From: JAIVJZ01 sp035645695
Lineage (GTDB): Bacteria; Acidobacteriota; Blastocatellia; Pyrinomonadales; Pyrinomonadaceae
DNA: 64,000 nt
NCBI GenBank assembly: GCA_035645695.1
Contig: DASQMC010000077.1
Coordinates: 9,387-73,386, forward strand
Reading direction: 5' to 3'
How positions within the stretch are numbered: position 1 is the stretch's first letter; every line of letters begins with the position of its first letter. Of this stretch, positions 43,549 to 51,932 are shown one piece after another. A program made the translations under genes and the position numbers. A model generated the notes under the pieces. That model made no database searches. It saw only the letters and a program-made list of their open reading frames with translations, and was not told the DNA's origin.

Positions 43549-45840
43549 ATGTTCAAACGCCTTCTGCTCCCGCTCGCGCTTCTCCTGCTCATCTCAGGCG
43601 GCGTCGCCCTGTTCATCTTTTATCGCCTGCGCGAACGACCGTCGCCCACCGTTACGGGCTGGCGCGCCGTCGTCTCGACGCTCGCGGGCGACGGCGCGCC
43701 CGGCACGGTTGACGCCTCGATTCCGGCGCAGGCGCGTTTCCAAAACCCTTTCGGCGTCGCGGTTGACCGGCGCGGAAACGTCTACATTGCCGACGCGGGC
43801 GAGAGTAATCGCATACGCAAGATCGCGGCGGAGGGCGCGACCGTGACGACGCTCGCGGGCGGCGCGGAAGGTTTCGCCGACGGCACGGGCGGAGCGGCAT
43901 CTTTCAACACGCCTTCCGCCCTCGCCATCGATGCGAGCGGCAACCTCTACATCGCAGACACGTCGAACCACCGCATCCGCAAGGTGACGCCCGAAGGCAT
44001 CGTCTCGACGCTCGCGGGCGACGGCACGGCGGGCGCGCGTGACGGCGCGGCGCACTCGGCACAGTTCAACGCTCCGGTCGGCGTCGCCGTCGATGCGCGC
44101 GGCGAGCGCGTCTATGTCGCGGACACTTACAACGACCGCATCCGCTTGCTCACGACGATTGACGGGCAGGTGACGACGCTCGCGGGCGGCAGCGCGCCGG
44201 GCTACGCGGACGGCGCGGGCAGCGTCGCGTTGTTCGATACGCCGTGCGCGCTCGTCGCCAATGCTGAGGGCGAGTTGTACATCGCGGACACGGGCAACCG
44301 CCGCCTGCGAAAACTGTCGAAGGACGGTCAGGTCTCGACGCTCGATCTCGCGCCCGCCGATGGCTCGCAGTTCGACGGAGCGTTCGAGCCGCTCGGCCTC
44401 GCGCTCACGCACGATAATTTTCTCTACGTGTCGGAGCGCGAGCGCAACCGCATCTGGCAACTCGCGCCCGACGGCCGCACGGCGCACCTCATCGCGGGCG
44501 CGGGCGCAGCCTCCGGCGAGGGCTGGCGGGGCGCTGCAAGCCTCAATCAACCGGCAGGCATCGCGGTCGATAAAAGCGGCGCATTATACGTCGCCGACAG
44601 CGCGAACTATCTCGTGCGCAAGTTGACGGCGGCGACGGCGGGACAGGAGGCCGCCGCAGACGCGACGGGCGACGCCGACACGAACAGCACGACGGCCGCG
44701 CCGCATCAGGATGCTTCAACACAAAATTCCTCGCCGCCGGGCGCTTCGACGCAAAGCGCGCATTCGCGGCCGGAGGATTACGCGAATGCCGCCGCTCCGC
44801 GCGTCGAACAGGGCGAGGCGCTTCCACGCCTGTCGGCCGGTGCGCTCGGCATCAAGTCTCTGCCGTGGCCGCTCGACCCTCAGGACAAGTGGCACGAAGT
44901 GGCGGCGACGCTCGGCGAAGTGCGCGGCAGTTACGACACGACGGACAGCCGCCATCATCTGCACAGCGGCATAGACATCTTCGGCACTTACGGCCAGACC
45001 GTGCGCGCCGTCTTTGAAGAAAAAGTCGAGCATCCGCTGACCAACTGGGGACACGCGAGTTTGAACGAGGGCTTGCGCGTCGGCGTGATGGTTTACGTTC
45101 ACCTGCGCGTCGGGCGCAACGAGCGGGACGAGTTGATCGACGAAGCGCGCTTCACGCCGCAACGCGACGGGCAGGGGAAACTCACGCGCGTTCGCATCAA
45201 ACGCGGGTCGCGCTTCCGCGTGGGCGATGCGCTCGGCACGGTCAACCGCATGTATCACGTCCACATGAATTTCGGCGCGCCGAACGCCGAACTGAATCCG
45301 CTCGTCCTGCCACTCGTGAATTTCACGGATTCAGTCGCGCCGAAGATCGAGCGCGATGGCATTCAACTCTTCGACGCGGCGGGCGGGAAACGGCTCACGG
45401 AAAAGCGCGACGGCCGCCTGCTCGTCGGCGGGCAAGTGCGCATCGTGGTCGATGCTTACGATCAGGTTGACGGCAATCAGGCGCGCCGCCGTCTCGGCAT
45501 CTACAAACTCGGCTACGGGTTGCTTCGCCCGGACGGCTCGCCCGCGCCCGGCTTCGAGGGGCCGCGCATCACGCTCGAATTCGACCGCATGCCGCCCGAG
45601 ATGGAAGCCGTCAAAGTGGCCTACGCCGACGAGAGCGGCATCACCGTCTATGGCAGCAAGTCCACGCGCTTCCTCTACGAGGCGACGAACATCGTGCGCC
45701 ACGGGCAAGCCGTGCGCTCCGTGTGGGACACGTCACAGTTGCCCGCGGGCGACTATACCCTGCGCATCTTCGCCGCCGATTACAACGGCAACGAGGCGAC
45801 CACCGGGCGCGATATTGAGATCAGGATTGGGGACAAATGA
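43549..45840 (+). CDS. NHL-repeat beta-propeller protein with C-terminal M23 peptidase-like domain
   Basis: The 763-residue protein has an N-terminal membrane anchor (about 5-26). Five or six NHL repeats follow (about 35-365), with phrases such as PFGVAVDRRGNVYIADAG and TVTTLAGG. After a disordered Thr/Ser/Pro/Gln linker (about 366-430) comes a domain with the M23/LytM zinc-site pattern: His472 and Asp476 in HSGID, and His570 and His572 in HVHMN. M23 peptidases cut peptidoglycan cross-links. An immunoglobulin-like region ends the protein. A propeller joined to a LytM-like domain suggests a wall-binding or wall-cutting envelope protein. The stop codon abuts a perfect palindrome. Confidence 0.82.
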   Translation: MFKRLLLPLALLLLISGGVALFIFYRLRERPSPTVTGWRAVVSTLAGDGAPGTVDASIPAQARFQNPFGVAVDRRGNVYIADAGESNRIRKIAAEGATVTTLAGGAEGFADGTGGAASFNTPSALAIDASGNLYIADTSNHRIRKVTPEGIVSTLAGDGTAGARDGAAHSAQFNAPVGVAVDARGERVYVADTYNDRIRLLTTIDGQVTTLAGGSAPGYADGAGSVALFDTPCALVANAEGELYIADTGNRRLRKLSKDGQVSTLDLAPADGSQFDGAFEPLGLALTHDNFLYVSERERNRIWQLAPDGRTAHLIAGAGAASGEGWRGAASLNQPAGIAVDKSGALYVADSANYLVRKLTAATAGQEAAADATGDADTNSTTAAPHQDASTQNSSPPGASTQSAHSRPEDYANAAAPRVEQGEALPRLSAGALGIKSLPWPLDPQDKWHEVAATLGEVRGSYDTTDSRHHLHSGIDIFGTYGQTVRAVFEEKVEHPLTNWGHASLNEGLRVGVMVYVHLRVGRNERDELIDEARFTPQRDGQGKLTRVRIKRGSRFRVGDALGTVNRMYHVHMNFGAPNAELNPLVLPLVNFTDSVAPKIERDGIQLFDAAGGKRLTEKRDGRLLVGGQVRIVVDAYDQVDGNQARRRLGIYKLGYGLLRPDGSPAPGFEGPRITLEFDRMPPEMEAVKVAYADESGITVYGSKSTRFLYEATNIVRHGQAVRSVWDTSQLPAGDYTLRIFAADYNGNEATTGRDIEIRIGDK

Positions 45841-45923
45841 TGAAGGCGGAACGATGAACGATGAACTGAAAACAATGCCCTCAGTTCATCGTTCATCGTT
45901 CCGCCTTCATCGTTCATCGTTCA
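45840..45923. repeat. Perfect 30-base palindromic repeat between convergent genes
   Basis: Arms 45840-45869 and 45881-45910 are exact complements over 30 positions with an 11-base loop, built of GATGAAC words. Extra CGTTCAT copies run on to the tesA stop at 45921. The stop of the NHL gene ends at the first base of the left arm. The same words occur at 22980-23057. Confidence 0.92.
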
Positions 45924-46607
45924 TCGTTTCTTTTCCAGCATCGGCTTGAGATGCCTGTAGACGGTTTCGGCGACGATGCGCGTGCCTTCGGGGGTGGGGT
46001 GGATGCCGTCGGCCTGATTGAGATTTTCGATTCCGGCGACGCGGTCGAGGAAGAAGGGAATCAGGGGCAGGTCGTATTCTTTGGCGAGGGCGGGGAAGAC
46101 TTCCATGCTGGCGCGCCCATAGTCCGCGCCGTAGCTGGTGGGGGCGAGCATGCCTGCGAGCAGCACCTGCGCGCCGCGTGCGCGCGAGCGTTCGATGATT
46201 TGGGAGAGGTTCTTGCGCGTCTCGGCGGTGGGCAGGCCGCGCAGGATGTCGTTTGCGCCGAGTTCGAGGATGACGATGCGCACGTCGCCTTCGAGCGCCC
46301 AGTCGAGACGGCTCAAGCCACCGGCCGTGGTGTCGCCGGAAACCCCCGCATTGACCACCTCGTAATCAAAACCGTCACGTTTGAGTTGTTCTTGTAAGAG
46401 CGACGGGTAACTTTCGTGAAGGGAGAGGCCGTAACCTGCCGTCAGGCTGTCGCCGAGGGCGACGATCTTCGGCAGAGCGCGCGCGGGGGTCGGCGTCGTC
46501 GTGTTCGGCCGGACGGCGGCGGCGGGCGCGTTCCCTCCCTCTTTGCCGCAGGCGCAGAGGATAAAGGCCGCGAGTAGTGTTAAGCTGAACGAAATAAATT
46601 TACGCAT
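45921..46607 (-). CDS. tesA: TesA-like SGNH hydrolase (arylesterase/thioesterase), lipoprotein
   Basis: Started at ATG 46607, the product is 228 residues. It has a lipoprotein signal (LTLLAAFILCAC, lipid-attached Cys20), a Pro/Thr linker and an SGNH hydrolase domain. Block I is ALGDSLTAGYGL (nucleophile Ser), block III is GANDILRG and block V is DGIHPTPEG with the Asp and His of the triad. TesA-type enzymes cleave acyl-thioesters and small esters. It is divergent from an ABC ATPase and permease, the same order as tesA/ybbA/ybbP in E. coli. Its ATG shares the CATG at 46605-46608 with the ATPase gene. The upstream extension to 46865 is a shadow of that gene. Confidence 0.9.
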   Translation of the reverse strand: MRKFISFSLTLLAAFILCACGKEGGNAPAAAVRPNTTTPTPARALPKIVALGDSLTAGYGLSLHESYPSLLQEQLKRDGFDYEVVNAGVSGDTTAGGLSRLDWALEGDVRIVILELGANDILRGLPTAETRKNLSQIIERSRARGAQVLLAGMLAPTSYGADYGRASMEVFPALAKEYDLPLIPFFLDRVAGIENLNQADGIHPTPEGTRIVAETVYRHLKPMLEKKR

Positions 46608-47406
46608 GATTGAATTATACAGACTCAGGAAAGAAGTTCCTTCCGGCGCGGAGACGCTGACGATCCTGCACTCGCTCGATCTCACGATCCCGGACGGGCA
46701 GTTCGTCTCAATCGTCGGCCCGTCGGGAAGCGGCAAGTCCACTTTGCTCGGCCTCATCGCCGGACTCGACGCGCCGACCGCCGGGCGCATCACGATTGAC
46801 GGCGCGGCCATCACCGAAATGGACGAGGATTCGCTCGCCGAATTGCGCGGCCGGAAGATCGGCATCGTCTTTCAATCTTTTCACCTCATCGCCTCGCTGA
46901 CGGCTTACGAGAACGTGCTCGTGCCGATGGAGATCGCCGGGCTGCGGGACGCGCCCGAACGCGCGCGCTCTCTGCTCGCGGACGTTGACCTGACGGCGCG
47001 CGCGCATCATTACCCGTCCCAGTTGTCGGGCGGCGAACAGCAGCGAGTCTCGATTGCGCGCGCTTTCTCGAACGACCCTTCGATCCTTCTAGCCGATGAG
47101 CCGACCGGCAACCTCGACTCGCAGAACGGTCGCCACGTCTTCGATCTCATGTTGAAACTCAACCGCCAGCGCGGGACGACGCTCATCCTGATCACTCACG
47201 ACCACGAACTCGCCGCGCTCGCAGACCGGCGCATCGCCCTGCGCGACGGGCGCGTCGTCAGCGACAGCAGCAGCAGCAGTAGCGATGGGGGCGAGACGAC
47301 GGGCGAGGGAACGACGCGCGGCGGCGCGGGCGGCGGCAAGGACGGCGACGAGGCGTTCGAGATGGTAACGGAGCCGCAGCAGCCGCAACGGCAGGGGCGG
47401 CGATGA
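46606..47406 (+). CDS. ybbA: ABC transporter ATP-binding protein, LolD/YbbA type
   Basis: The 266-residue protein is a single ABC ATPase domain. It has Walker A GPSGSGKSTLLGL near residue 42, signature LSGGEQQRVSIARAF near 140, Walker B ILLADEPTGNLD and switch His near 196. The last 40 residues are a Ser/Gly-rich, low-complexity tail. It belongs to the MacB/LolD group and overlaps the permease gene by 4 bases (ATGA). Its ATG 46606 overlaps the divergent tesA ATG within one CATG. No ribosome site is seen, so translation may be leaderless. The frame reaching back to 46501 is a shadow. Confidence 0.92.
   Translation: MIELYRLRKEVPSGAETLTILHSLDLTIPDGQFVSIVGPSGSGKSTLLGLIAGLDAPTAGRITIDGAAITEMDEDSLAELRGRKIGIVFQSFHLIASLTAYENVLVPMEIAGLRDAPERARSLLADVDLTARAHHYPSQLSGGEQQRVSIARAFSNDPSILLADEPTGNLDSQNGRHVFDLMLKLNRQRGTTLILITHDHELAALADRRIALRDGRVVSDSSSSSSDGGETTGEGTTRGGAGGGKDGDEAFEMVTEPQQPQRQGRR
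46614..46619 (-). promoter_or_regulatory. -10 box placed for leaderless tesA transcription
   Basis: On the minus strand an exact TATAAT occupies -12 to -7 relative to the A of the tesA ATG at 46607. That is the canonical distance if transcription begins at the start codon itself. It lies within the first codons of the divergent ATPase gene. No clear -35 box is seen and no ribosome site fits. Confidence 0.6.
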
Positions 47407-50003
47407 AATTCATCTGGCGAATGGCGCGGCGCGAGATACGGTCTTCGTGGAAGCGGCTGCTTTTTTTCTTCCTCTGCATCGGCATCGGCGTCGGCGCAAT
47501 CGTCGCGCTGCGTTCGACCATCCAGAACGTGAACACGGCGATGGTCTCCGAGGCGCGCAACATCCTGACCGCCGACGTGCAGGTCGATTCGTCGCGCGAG
47601 ATAGACGAAGCGACGCTCGCCTCGGTGAAACGCATCGCGGAGGCGCGCGGCGTCGCGGGGCAGACGCAGACCATCGAGGCCGCGACAATGCTGAGACCGG
47701 CCGACGCCGAGCGCGAGGGCGCGCTGATGGTCGAGTTGAAGGGCATCGAGCCGCCCTATCCGCTCTACGGCGAGTTTACACTGGCGAACGGCGAACGGTT
47801 CTCGCACGCGCTGCTCGAAGATAACGGCGTGGTAGTCGCCGCTTCGCTCCTTGAACGCCTGAGTTTGAAGATCGGCGACGAAGTCAAGATCGGCAATTCC
47901 ACTTTTCAGATACGCGGCGTGACCGGGCAGGAGCCGGGCGCGACCGGCGGCTTTCGTCTCGGCCCGCGCGTCTTCATCGCGCGCGGGGCAATCGCCGCCA
48001 CGGGACTGACCGGCTTCGGCAGCCGCGCGCGCAACAAGATTCTGATGAAAGTGCCGCCCGCCGAGTTGAACCCGGTCGTCGCGGACTTGCGGGCGGGGCT
48101 GAAGGAGAACCTCGCCAATGTGCGCTCGTACAGGGATTCGCAGGAAGGGTTGAACGAGCAATACACTCGCTCGGAGAATTACCTGTCGCTGACGGGTCTG
48201 GTCATACTCGTGCTCGGCGGCATCGGCGTCTCGAACGTGACGCGCGTCTTCATCGAACAGAAGAAGCGCACCATCGCCGTGCTCAAGTGTGTGGGGGCGT
48301 CGAGCCGTATGATCGCGGGCGTGTATCTGGCGCAGGTGATGGCGCTCGGGTTGGCGGGCAGTCTCTTCGGCGTCTTGCTGGCGCGGGTGGCCTTGTTGTT
48401 CGTCGCGCGGCGATTCAGCGAAACGCTCCCGCCAAACATGAGTTACGATTTGACGGCGGGCGCAATCGCTCAAGGGCTGACGCTCGGCCTGCTCATCTCG
48501 CTCCTCTTCTCCGCGCTGCCTCTCCTGCGCGTGCGCCACATCAAACCGAACATGCTGCTGCGCGAAGACGCGACGGCGAGCATGGGCGACCTTCCGGCGA
48601 CGGCCGCCGCGCACGGTAACCGGCTCGGGCGCGTGCGCGCCGTCGCGGTGGCGTCGGCGAGGCGCATCGGCTTTACGCGCGCTCTCGTCGCGCTCGGCGT
48701 GGCGTGCGGGCTCGTCGCGCTCGCGGCGTGGCAGGCCGGGTCGATTCGCGTGGGCGCGTTCTTCATGGCGGGTCTGGCGCTCACGGCGGGCGCGCTGCAA
48801 CTAACGTCGATGCTCGTCATCTTCCTCGTGCGGCGCGCGCGCCACGCACGCTCGTTCGCGCTCCGCCACGCCGTCAACAGCATGTACCGGCCGGGCAACC
48901 AGACGCGCGTCGTGGTGCTGGCCGTGGGGCTCGGCGCGTTCCTCGTCATCGCGACGCAATCGCTGCAACAGAACCTCGTGCGCGAGTTCGACCCGGCGGC
49001 GCGCGCGCGTCTGCCGAACATGTTTTTGATCGACGTGCAGAAGGATCAGAAGGAGGGCGTCGAAGAACTCGTTACGAGCGCGACGGGCGAACGCCCCACG
49101 CTCGTCCCGACGGTGCGCATGCGCATCACGGCGATCAACGGGCAGAGCATCGATCTGAACGACAGGGAGCGGCGCGCCGAGCGCGGCATGCTCGGGCGCG
49201 AGTACGTCGTGACCTACAGGCCGCAACTCGAAACGAACGAAACGATAGTAGCCGGTACGCTCTGGGACGCCGCGCCCTCCGCGGAGCCTGAAGTGTCCAT
49301 CGAAGAGGGCATGCGCGGCCTCGCCGGACTCGACCTCGGCGGCACGATCACGTTCGACATCACGGGTCGCCGCCTGACGGCGCGCGTCACGAGCATACGC
49401 CGCGTTGACTGGCGCAACTCGCGCACGGGCTTCCTCGTCCTCTTCCGGCCGGGCACGCTGGAGAACGCGCCGCAGATGTTGATCGCGCCCATTAACGGCC
49501 CCATCACCGAAGCCGAGCGCGGTCGTTTCCAACGCGCCCTGCTGGATCGTTACCCGAACATCTCCGTGATCGACGTGGCCGACATCGTGCGCGCCGTCAC
49601 GCGGATTTTGAACAACGTGACGCTGGCCGTGTCGTTCATCGGCGGGTTCGTGCTCTTGAGCGGGGTGTTGATTCTCGTCGGCTCGATTGCGATGACGAAG
49701 TGGCAGCGCGTCTACGAGGCGGCGGTCTTGAAGACGCTCGGCGCGAAGCGCGGGATGCTGCTCTCGATCATGCTCGCCGAATACGGGTTGCTCGGCCTGA
49801 CGGCGGGCACGGTCGGCACGCTCGCGGCCATCGCTCTCTCTTATTCGCTCTCGCGGTTCGTGTTTGAAATCCCCTGGAGCTTTACGCCGTGGCTCTATCT
49901 TGCGGGACTCGGCGCGACCGTCCTGCTCGTCGCCGCGGTCGGCGCGCTTTCGAGTTTCGACGCGCTCACGCGCAAGCCGCTCGCGGTGTTGCGCGCCCCC
50001 TGA
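47403..50003 (+). CDS. ybbP: FtsX-family ABC transporter permease, YbbP type
   Basis: The 866-residue protein has ten predicted membrane segments: one near residues 18-40, three from about 260-385, two near 430-475, one near 500 and three at the end (about 735-860). That is the two-FtsX-domain layout of YbbP/LolC-like permeases, with large extracytoplasmic domains between. The phrase RVFIEQKKRTIAVLKCVGA marks the first ATPase-contact loop, and QRVYEAAVLKTLGA marks the second. With the ATPase at 46606 it forms one transporter. The tesA neighbour suggests a role in envelope lipids or lysophospholipids, which is inference from conserved order. Confidence 0.9.
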   Translation: MKFIWRMARREIRSSWKRLLFFFLCIGIGVGAIVALRSTIQNVNTAMVSEARNILTADVQVDSSREIDEATLASVKRIAEARGVAGQTQTIEAATMLRPADAEREGALMVELKGIEPPYPLYGEFTLANGERFSHALLEDNGVVVAASLLERLSLKIGDEVKIGNSTFQIRGVTGQEPGATGGFRLGPRVFIARGAIAATGLTGFGSRARNKILMKVPPAELNPVVADLRAGLKENLANVRSYRDSQEGLNEQYTRSENYLSLTGLVILVLGGIGVSNVTRVFIEQKKRTIAVLKCVGASSRMIAGVYLAQVMALGLAGSLFGVLLARVALLFVARRFSETLPPNMSYDLTAGAIAQGLTLGLLISLLFSALPLLRVRHIKPNMLLREDATASMGDLPATAAAHGNRLGRVRAVAVASARRIGFTRALVALGVACGLVALAAWQAGSIRVGAFFMAGLALTAGALQLTSMLVIFLVRRARHARSFALRHAVNSMYRPGNQTRVVVLAVGLGAFLVIATQSLQQNLVREFDPAARARLPNMFLIDVQKDQKEGVEELVTSATGERPTLVPTVRMRITAINGQSIDLNDRERRAERGMLGREYVVTYRPQLETNETIVAGTLWDAAPSAEPEVSIEEGMRGLAGLDLGGTITFDITGRRLTARVTSIRRVDWRNSRTGFLVLFRPGTLENAPQMLIAPINGPITEAERGRFQRALLDRYPNISVIDVADIVRAVTRILNNVTLAVSFIGGFVLLSGVLILVGSIAMTKWQRVYEAAVLKTLGAKRGMLLSIMLAEYGLLGLTAGTVGTLAAIALSYSLSRFVFEIPWSFTPWLYLAGLGATVLLVAAVGALSSFDALTRKPLAVLRAP

Positions 50004-50033
50004 GAGTTTTTCAATGTTTCAATGCGGAGTTTT

Positions 50034-50531
50034 TCAAAGTCCTTCGGAGGCTTGCGGCGGTCGGGCGAAGACGAGCCGCCCACGGGCGACGCGCCCGAGT
50101 TCGCCCCACGCGTCCACGTCGAGGTCGATGCGCGCGAGCGTGGCCGCGTGCACGGGCACGCTCGCGCCCGTCAGGCGTGCGAGCAACTCCTGTAGGCCGG
50201 GGTTGTGGCCGACGACGAGAACCACGTCCGCTTCGTCTCCCGCTTCCGAGACGACTTCGACGAGTTGCTCCGCGCTCGCTTCGTAGATGCGTCCATCGAA
50301 AAGGGGCGAGGCGGCGAGTTTCGCGGCTTCGATAACATGGGCGGCCGTCTCTCGCGCGCGGGCGGCGGGCGAGCAGACGACGACGCCGGGCGTGAGCTGT
50401 TCGCGCCGTAGAAATCCGCCGACGAGCAGCGCGTCGGCGCGGCCTTCGAGGGTGAGCGCGCGGTCGAAGTCGCGCCCGGTCGGGCTGAAGCCGTTCGGTT
50501 TCGCGTGGCGGAGCAAAAGAAGTGTTTTCAT
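50034..50531 (-). CDS. sixA: SixA-type histidine phosphatase
   Basis: Started at ATG 50531, the product is 165 residues. It has the histidine-phosphatase signature LLLRHAKP with the phosphoacceptor His9. A second catalytic His lies in VVGHNPGL near residue 108, and an Arg lies in CSPAARARETA. SixA of E. coli dephosphorylates phosphohistidine on HPt domains and on phosphotransferase components. In a window with several phosphorelay proteins a similar role is plausible. It converges with ybbP, 30 bases away. The longer frame to 50630 has no ribosome site or family support. Confidence 0.88.
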   Translation of the reverse strand: MKTLLLLRHAKPNGFSPTGRDFDRALTLEGRADALLVGGFLRREQLTPGVVVCSPAARARETAAHVIEAAKLAASPLFDGRIYEASAEQLVEVVSEAGDEADVVLVVGHNPGLQELLARLTGASVPVHAATLARIDLDVDAWGELGRVARGRLVFARPPQASEGL

Positions 50532-50581
50532 AGCGGTGTGAAAGTGTAAAAACAATTTCGGGCGAACTCGTCGAAAACTTT

Positions 50582-50675
50582 TAGCACGAAGCGCACGGAG
50601 ATTTATACCGGCCGCGACATTGCCCGGCACACTCTTCCTGCGTCCTTGCGCGTCCGTGCTCGCTCTGCGTTAAAA
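50582..50675. repeat. Degenerate palindromic repeat (GCACGGAG / CTGCGTCC words)
   Basis: AGCACGAAGCGCACGGAG is partly complementary to TCCTTGCGCGTCCGTGCT about 60 bases to the right, and CTCTGCGTT follows. It is more eroded than the other palindromes but uses the same kind of words as 43150-43406. Confidence 0.5.
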
Positions 50676-50719
50676 TTCGCCGGTTATTAAATCCGGCTCG
50701 AAATTAGTGTGATAAGAAA

Positions 50720-51439
50720 ATGACTCCACGCACCATCGTCATCGGCGACATACACGGCTGCTACGACGAACTCGTGGCGTTGCTCGAAAAGGTTCAAGCG
50801 GGCGCGGATGATCGCATCATCGCCGTCGGCGACCTCATCGTGAAGGGCGAACGCAACCGCGAGGTGCTCGACCTCTTCATGACGGACGGGCGCTTCTCCG
50901 CCGTGCTCGGCAATCACGACCGCGCGATACTTCGCTACTGGCGCGGCAAGAAGAAAAAACTCAACGAGCAACAGCACGAGTGTCGCGGCGAACTCGAAAG
51001 CGGGCGCGAGCGTTATGAGACTTATCTCGCCTCGCTGCCTTTAACGCTCGATGCGCCGGGCGGGCACCTCGTCGTTCACGCGGGCTTGCGCCCCGGCATC
51101 GCGCTCGAAGATCAATCGGCGAAGGATTTGACCGAACTGCGCACGCTCGAAGGCAAGCGTTCGAGTCCGAAGGGCACGCCGTGGTACGAAGTTTACGACG
51201 GCGCACAGACGGTCTTGTTCGGCCACTGGCCTGCGCCCGCGGTGCGTCGCGGCGTCAGCGCCATCGGACTCGATACGGGCTGCGTCTACGGCTACGAACT
51301 CACGGCCTACATCATCGAGACCGCCGAGTTCGTTCAGGTCAAGGCCGCCCGCCCCTATGACGAACCGGGTAAGCGCCTGCGCAAGGCGAAGAAGCGGCTG
51401 GCCGAGGCAGGGGAGGGGATTGATTCATTTCTTCATTGA
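50720..51439 (+). CDS. PPP-family metallophosphatase
   Basis: The 239-residue protein shows the metal-site motifs of the phosphoprotein phosphatase family: GDIHGCYDEL near residue 9, GDLIVKG near 38 (usual form GDxVDRG), GNHD near 64, HAG near 118 and GHW near 170. Members are serine/threonine phosphatases or diadenosine-tetraphosphate hydrolases (ApaH); the sequence does not decide between these. A Lys-rich segment follows GNHD, and the C-terminus is basic. The last residues before the stop (IDSFLH) are encoded by the start of a palindromic repeat. Confidence 0.87.
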   Translation: MTPRTIVIGDIHGCYDELVALLEKVQAGADDRIIAVGDLIVKGERNREVLDLFMTDGRFSAVLGNHDRAILRYWRGKKKKLNEQQHECRGELESGRERYETYLASLPLTLDAPGGHLVVHAGLRPGIALEDQSAKDLTELRTLEGKRSSPKGTPWYEVYDGAQTVLFGHWPAPAVRRGVSAIGLDTGCVYGYELTAYIIETAEFVQVKAARPYDEPGKRLRKAKKRLAEAGEGIDSFLH

Positions 51440-51495
51440 TTCATTTCTTCATTGATTCATTGAATCAATGGATCAATGAACAAATGAATCAATTT
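51418..51495. repeat. Palindromic short-word repeat overlapping a stop codon
   Basis: TTGATTCATTTCTTCATTGA words on the left (three overlapping copies) are partly complementary to ATGGATCAATGAACAAATGA words on the right. The phosphatase stop at 51437-51439 lies inside the left part. The same vocabulary occurs at 32552-32611. Confidence 0.8.
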
Positions 51496-51547
51496 CTTAA
51501 CCAACGCGCTGTGCGTTTCATGGATACTGTGGCGTGAGTCGGAAAGC

Positions 51548-51930
51548 TTAATGCCACGCCGCGGGCAGACCGCGCCGCACAAACTCGGCGGCGAGCGGCG
51601 CGGCGTCGGCGGCGAAGGCGCGTGCCGTGTTGAGCAATTCCTGATCTTTGGGGTTTGCGCGGGAGGCGGAACTTATCTTCGAGGCCGGGCGTGTCGAAGG
51701 CCATGCTGCGCGCGGTGCGATTGATGGCTTCCATGTCGCGTCGCAATTCGTCGCGCGGCGGCGGCCTTAAGCCCGTCGCTCCCTGTTGGGCGACGTTGAG
51801 GCCGGAGACTTGCGTGCTGGCGTGTCTATCCGGACCCGCGATAACCGTGCCGAGCGCCGCGAATTTTTCCGCAACACTTTTGCGCTGCCAATTCAGCCTC
51901 TCCCCCTGTTTGAGACAAGCTGAAAAGTAA
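51548..51930 (-). pseudogene. Broken helical protein gene (truncated and frameshifted)
   Basis: The minus strand from about 51930 encodes a coherent helical sequence without a start codon (...LRRDMEAINRTARSMAF...DKFRLPR). It then needs a 1-base shift to continue as NPKDQELLNTARAFAADAAP...RRGLPAAW before a TAA at 51548-51550. The join falls at a run of three T (51654-51656); removing one T restores the frame and yields a smooth PRNPKDQ. An in-frame TAA lies just upstream of the first part. The text resembles a family of about 200-residue helical hypothetical proteins that I associate with Acidobacteria. It appears to have lost both ends. It directly abuts the restriction-modification genes, whose insertion may have removed its N-terminal part. 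Confidence 0.65.
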
Positions 51931-51932
51931 CA

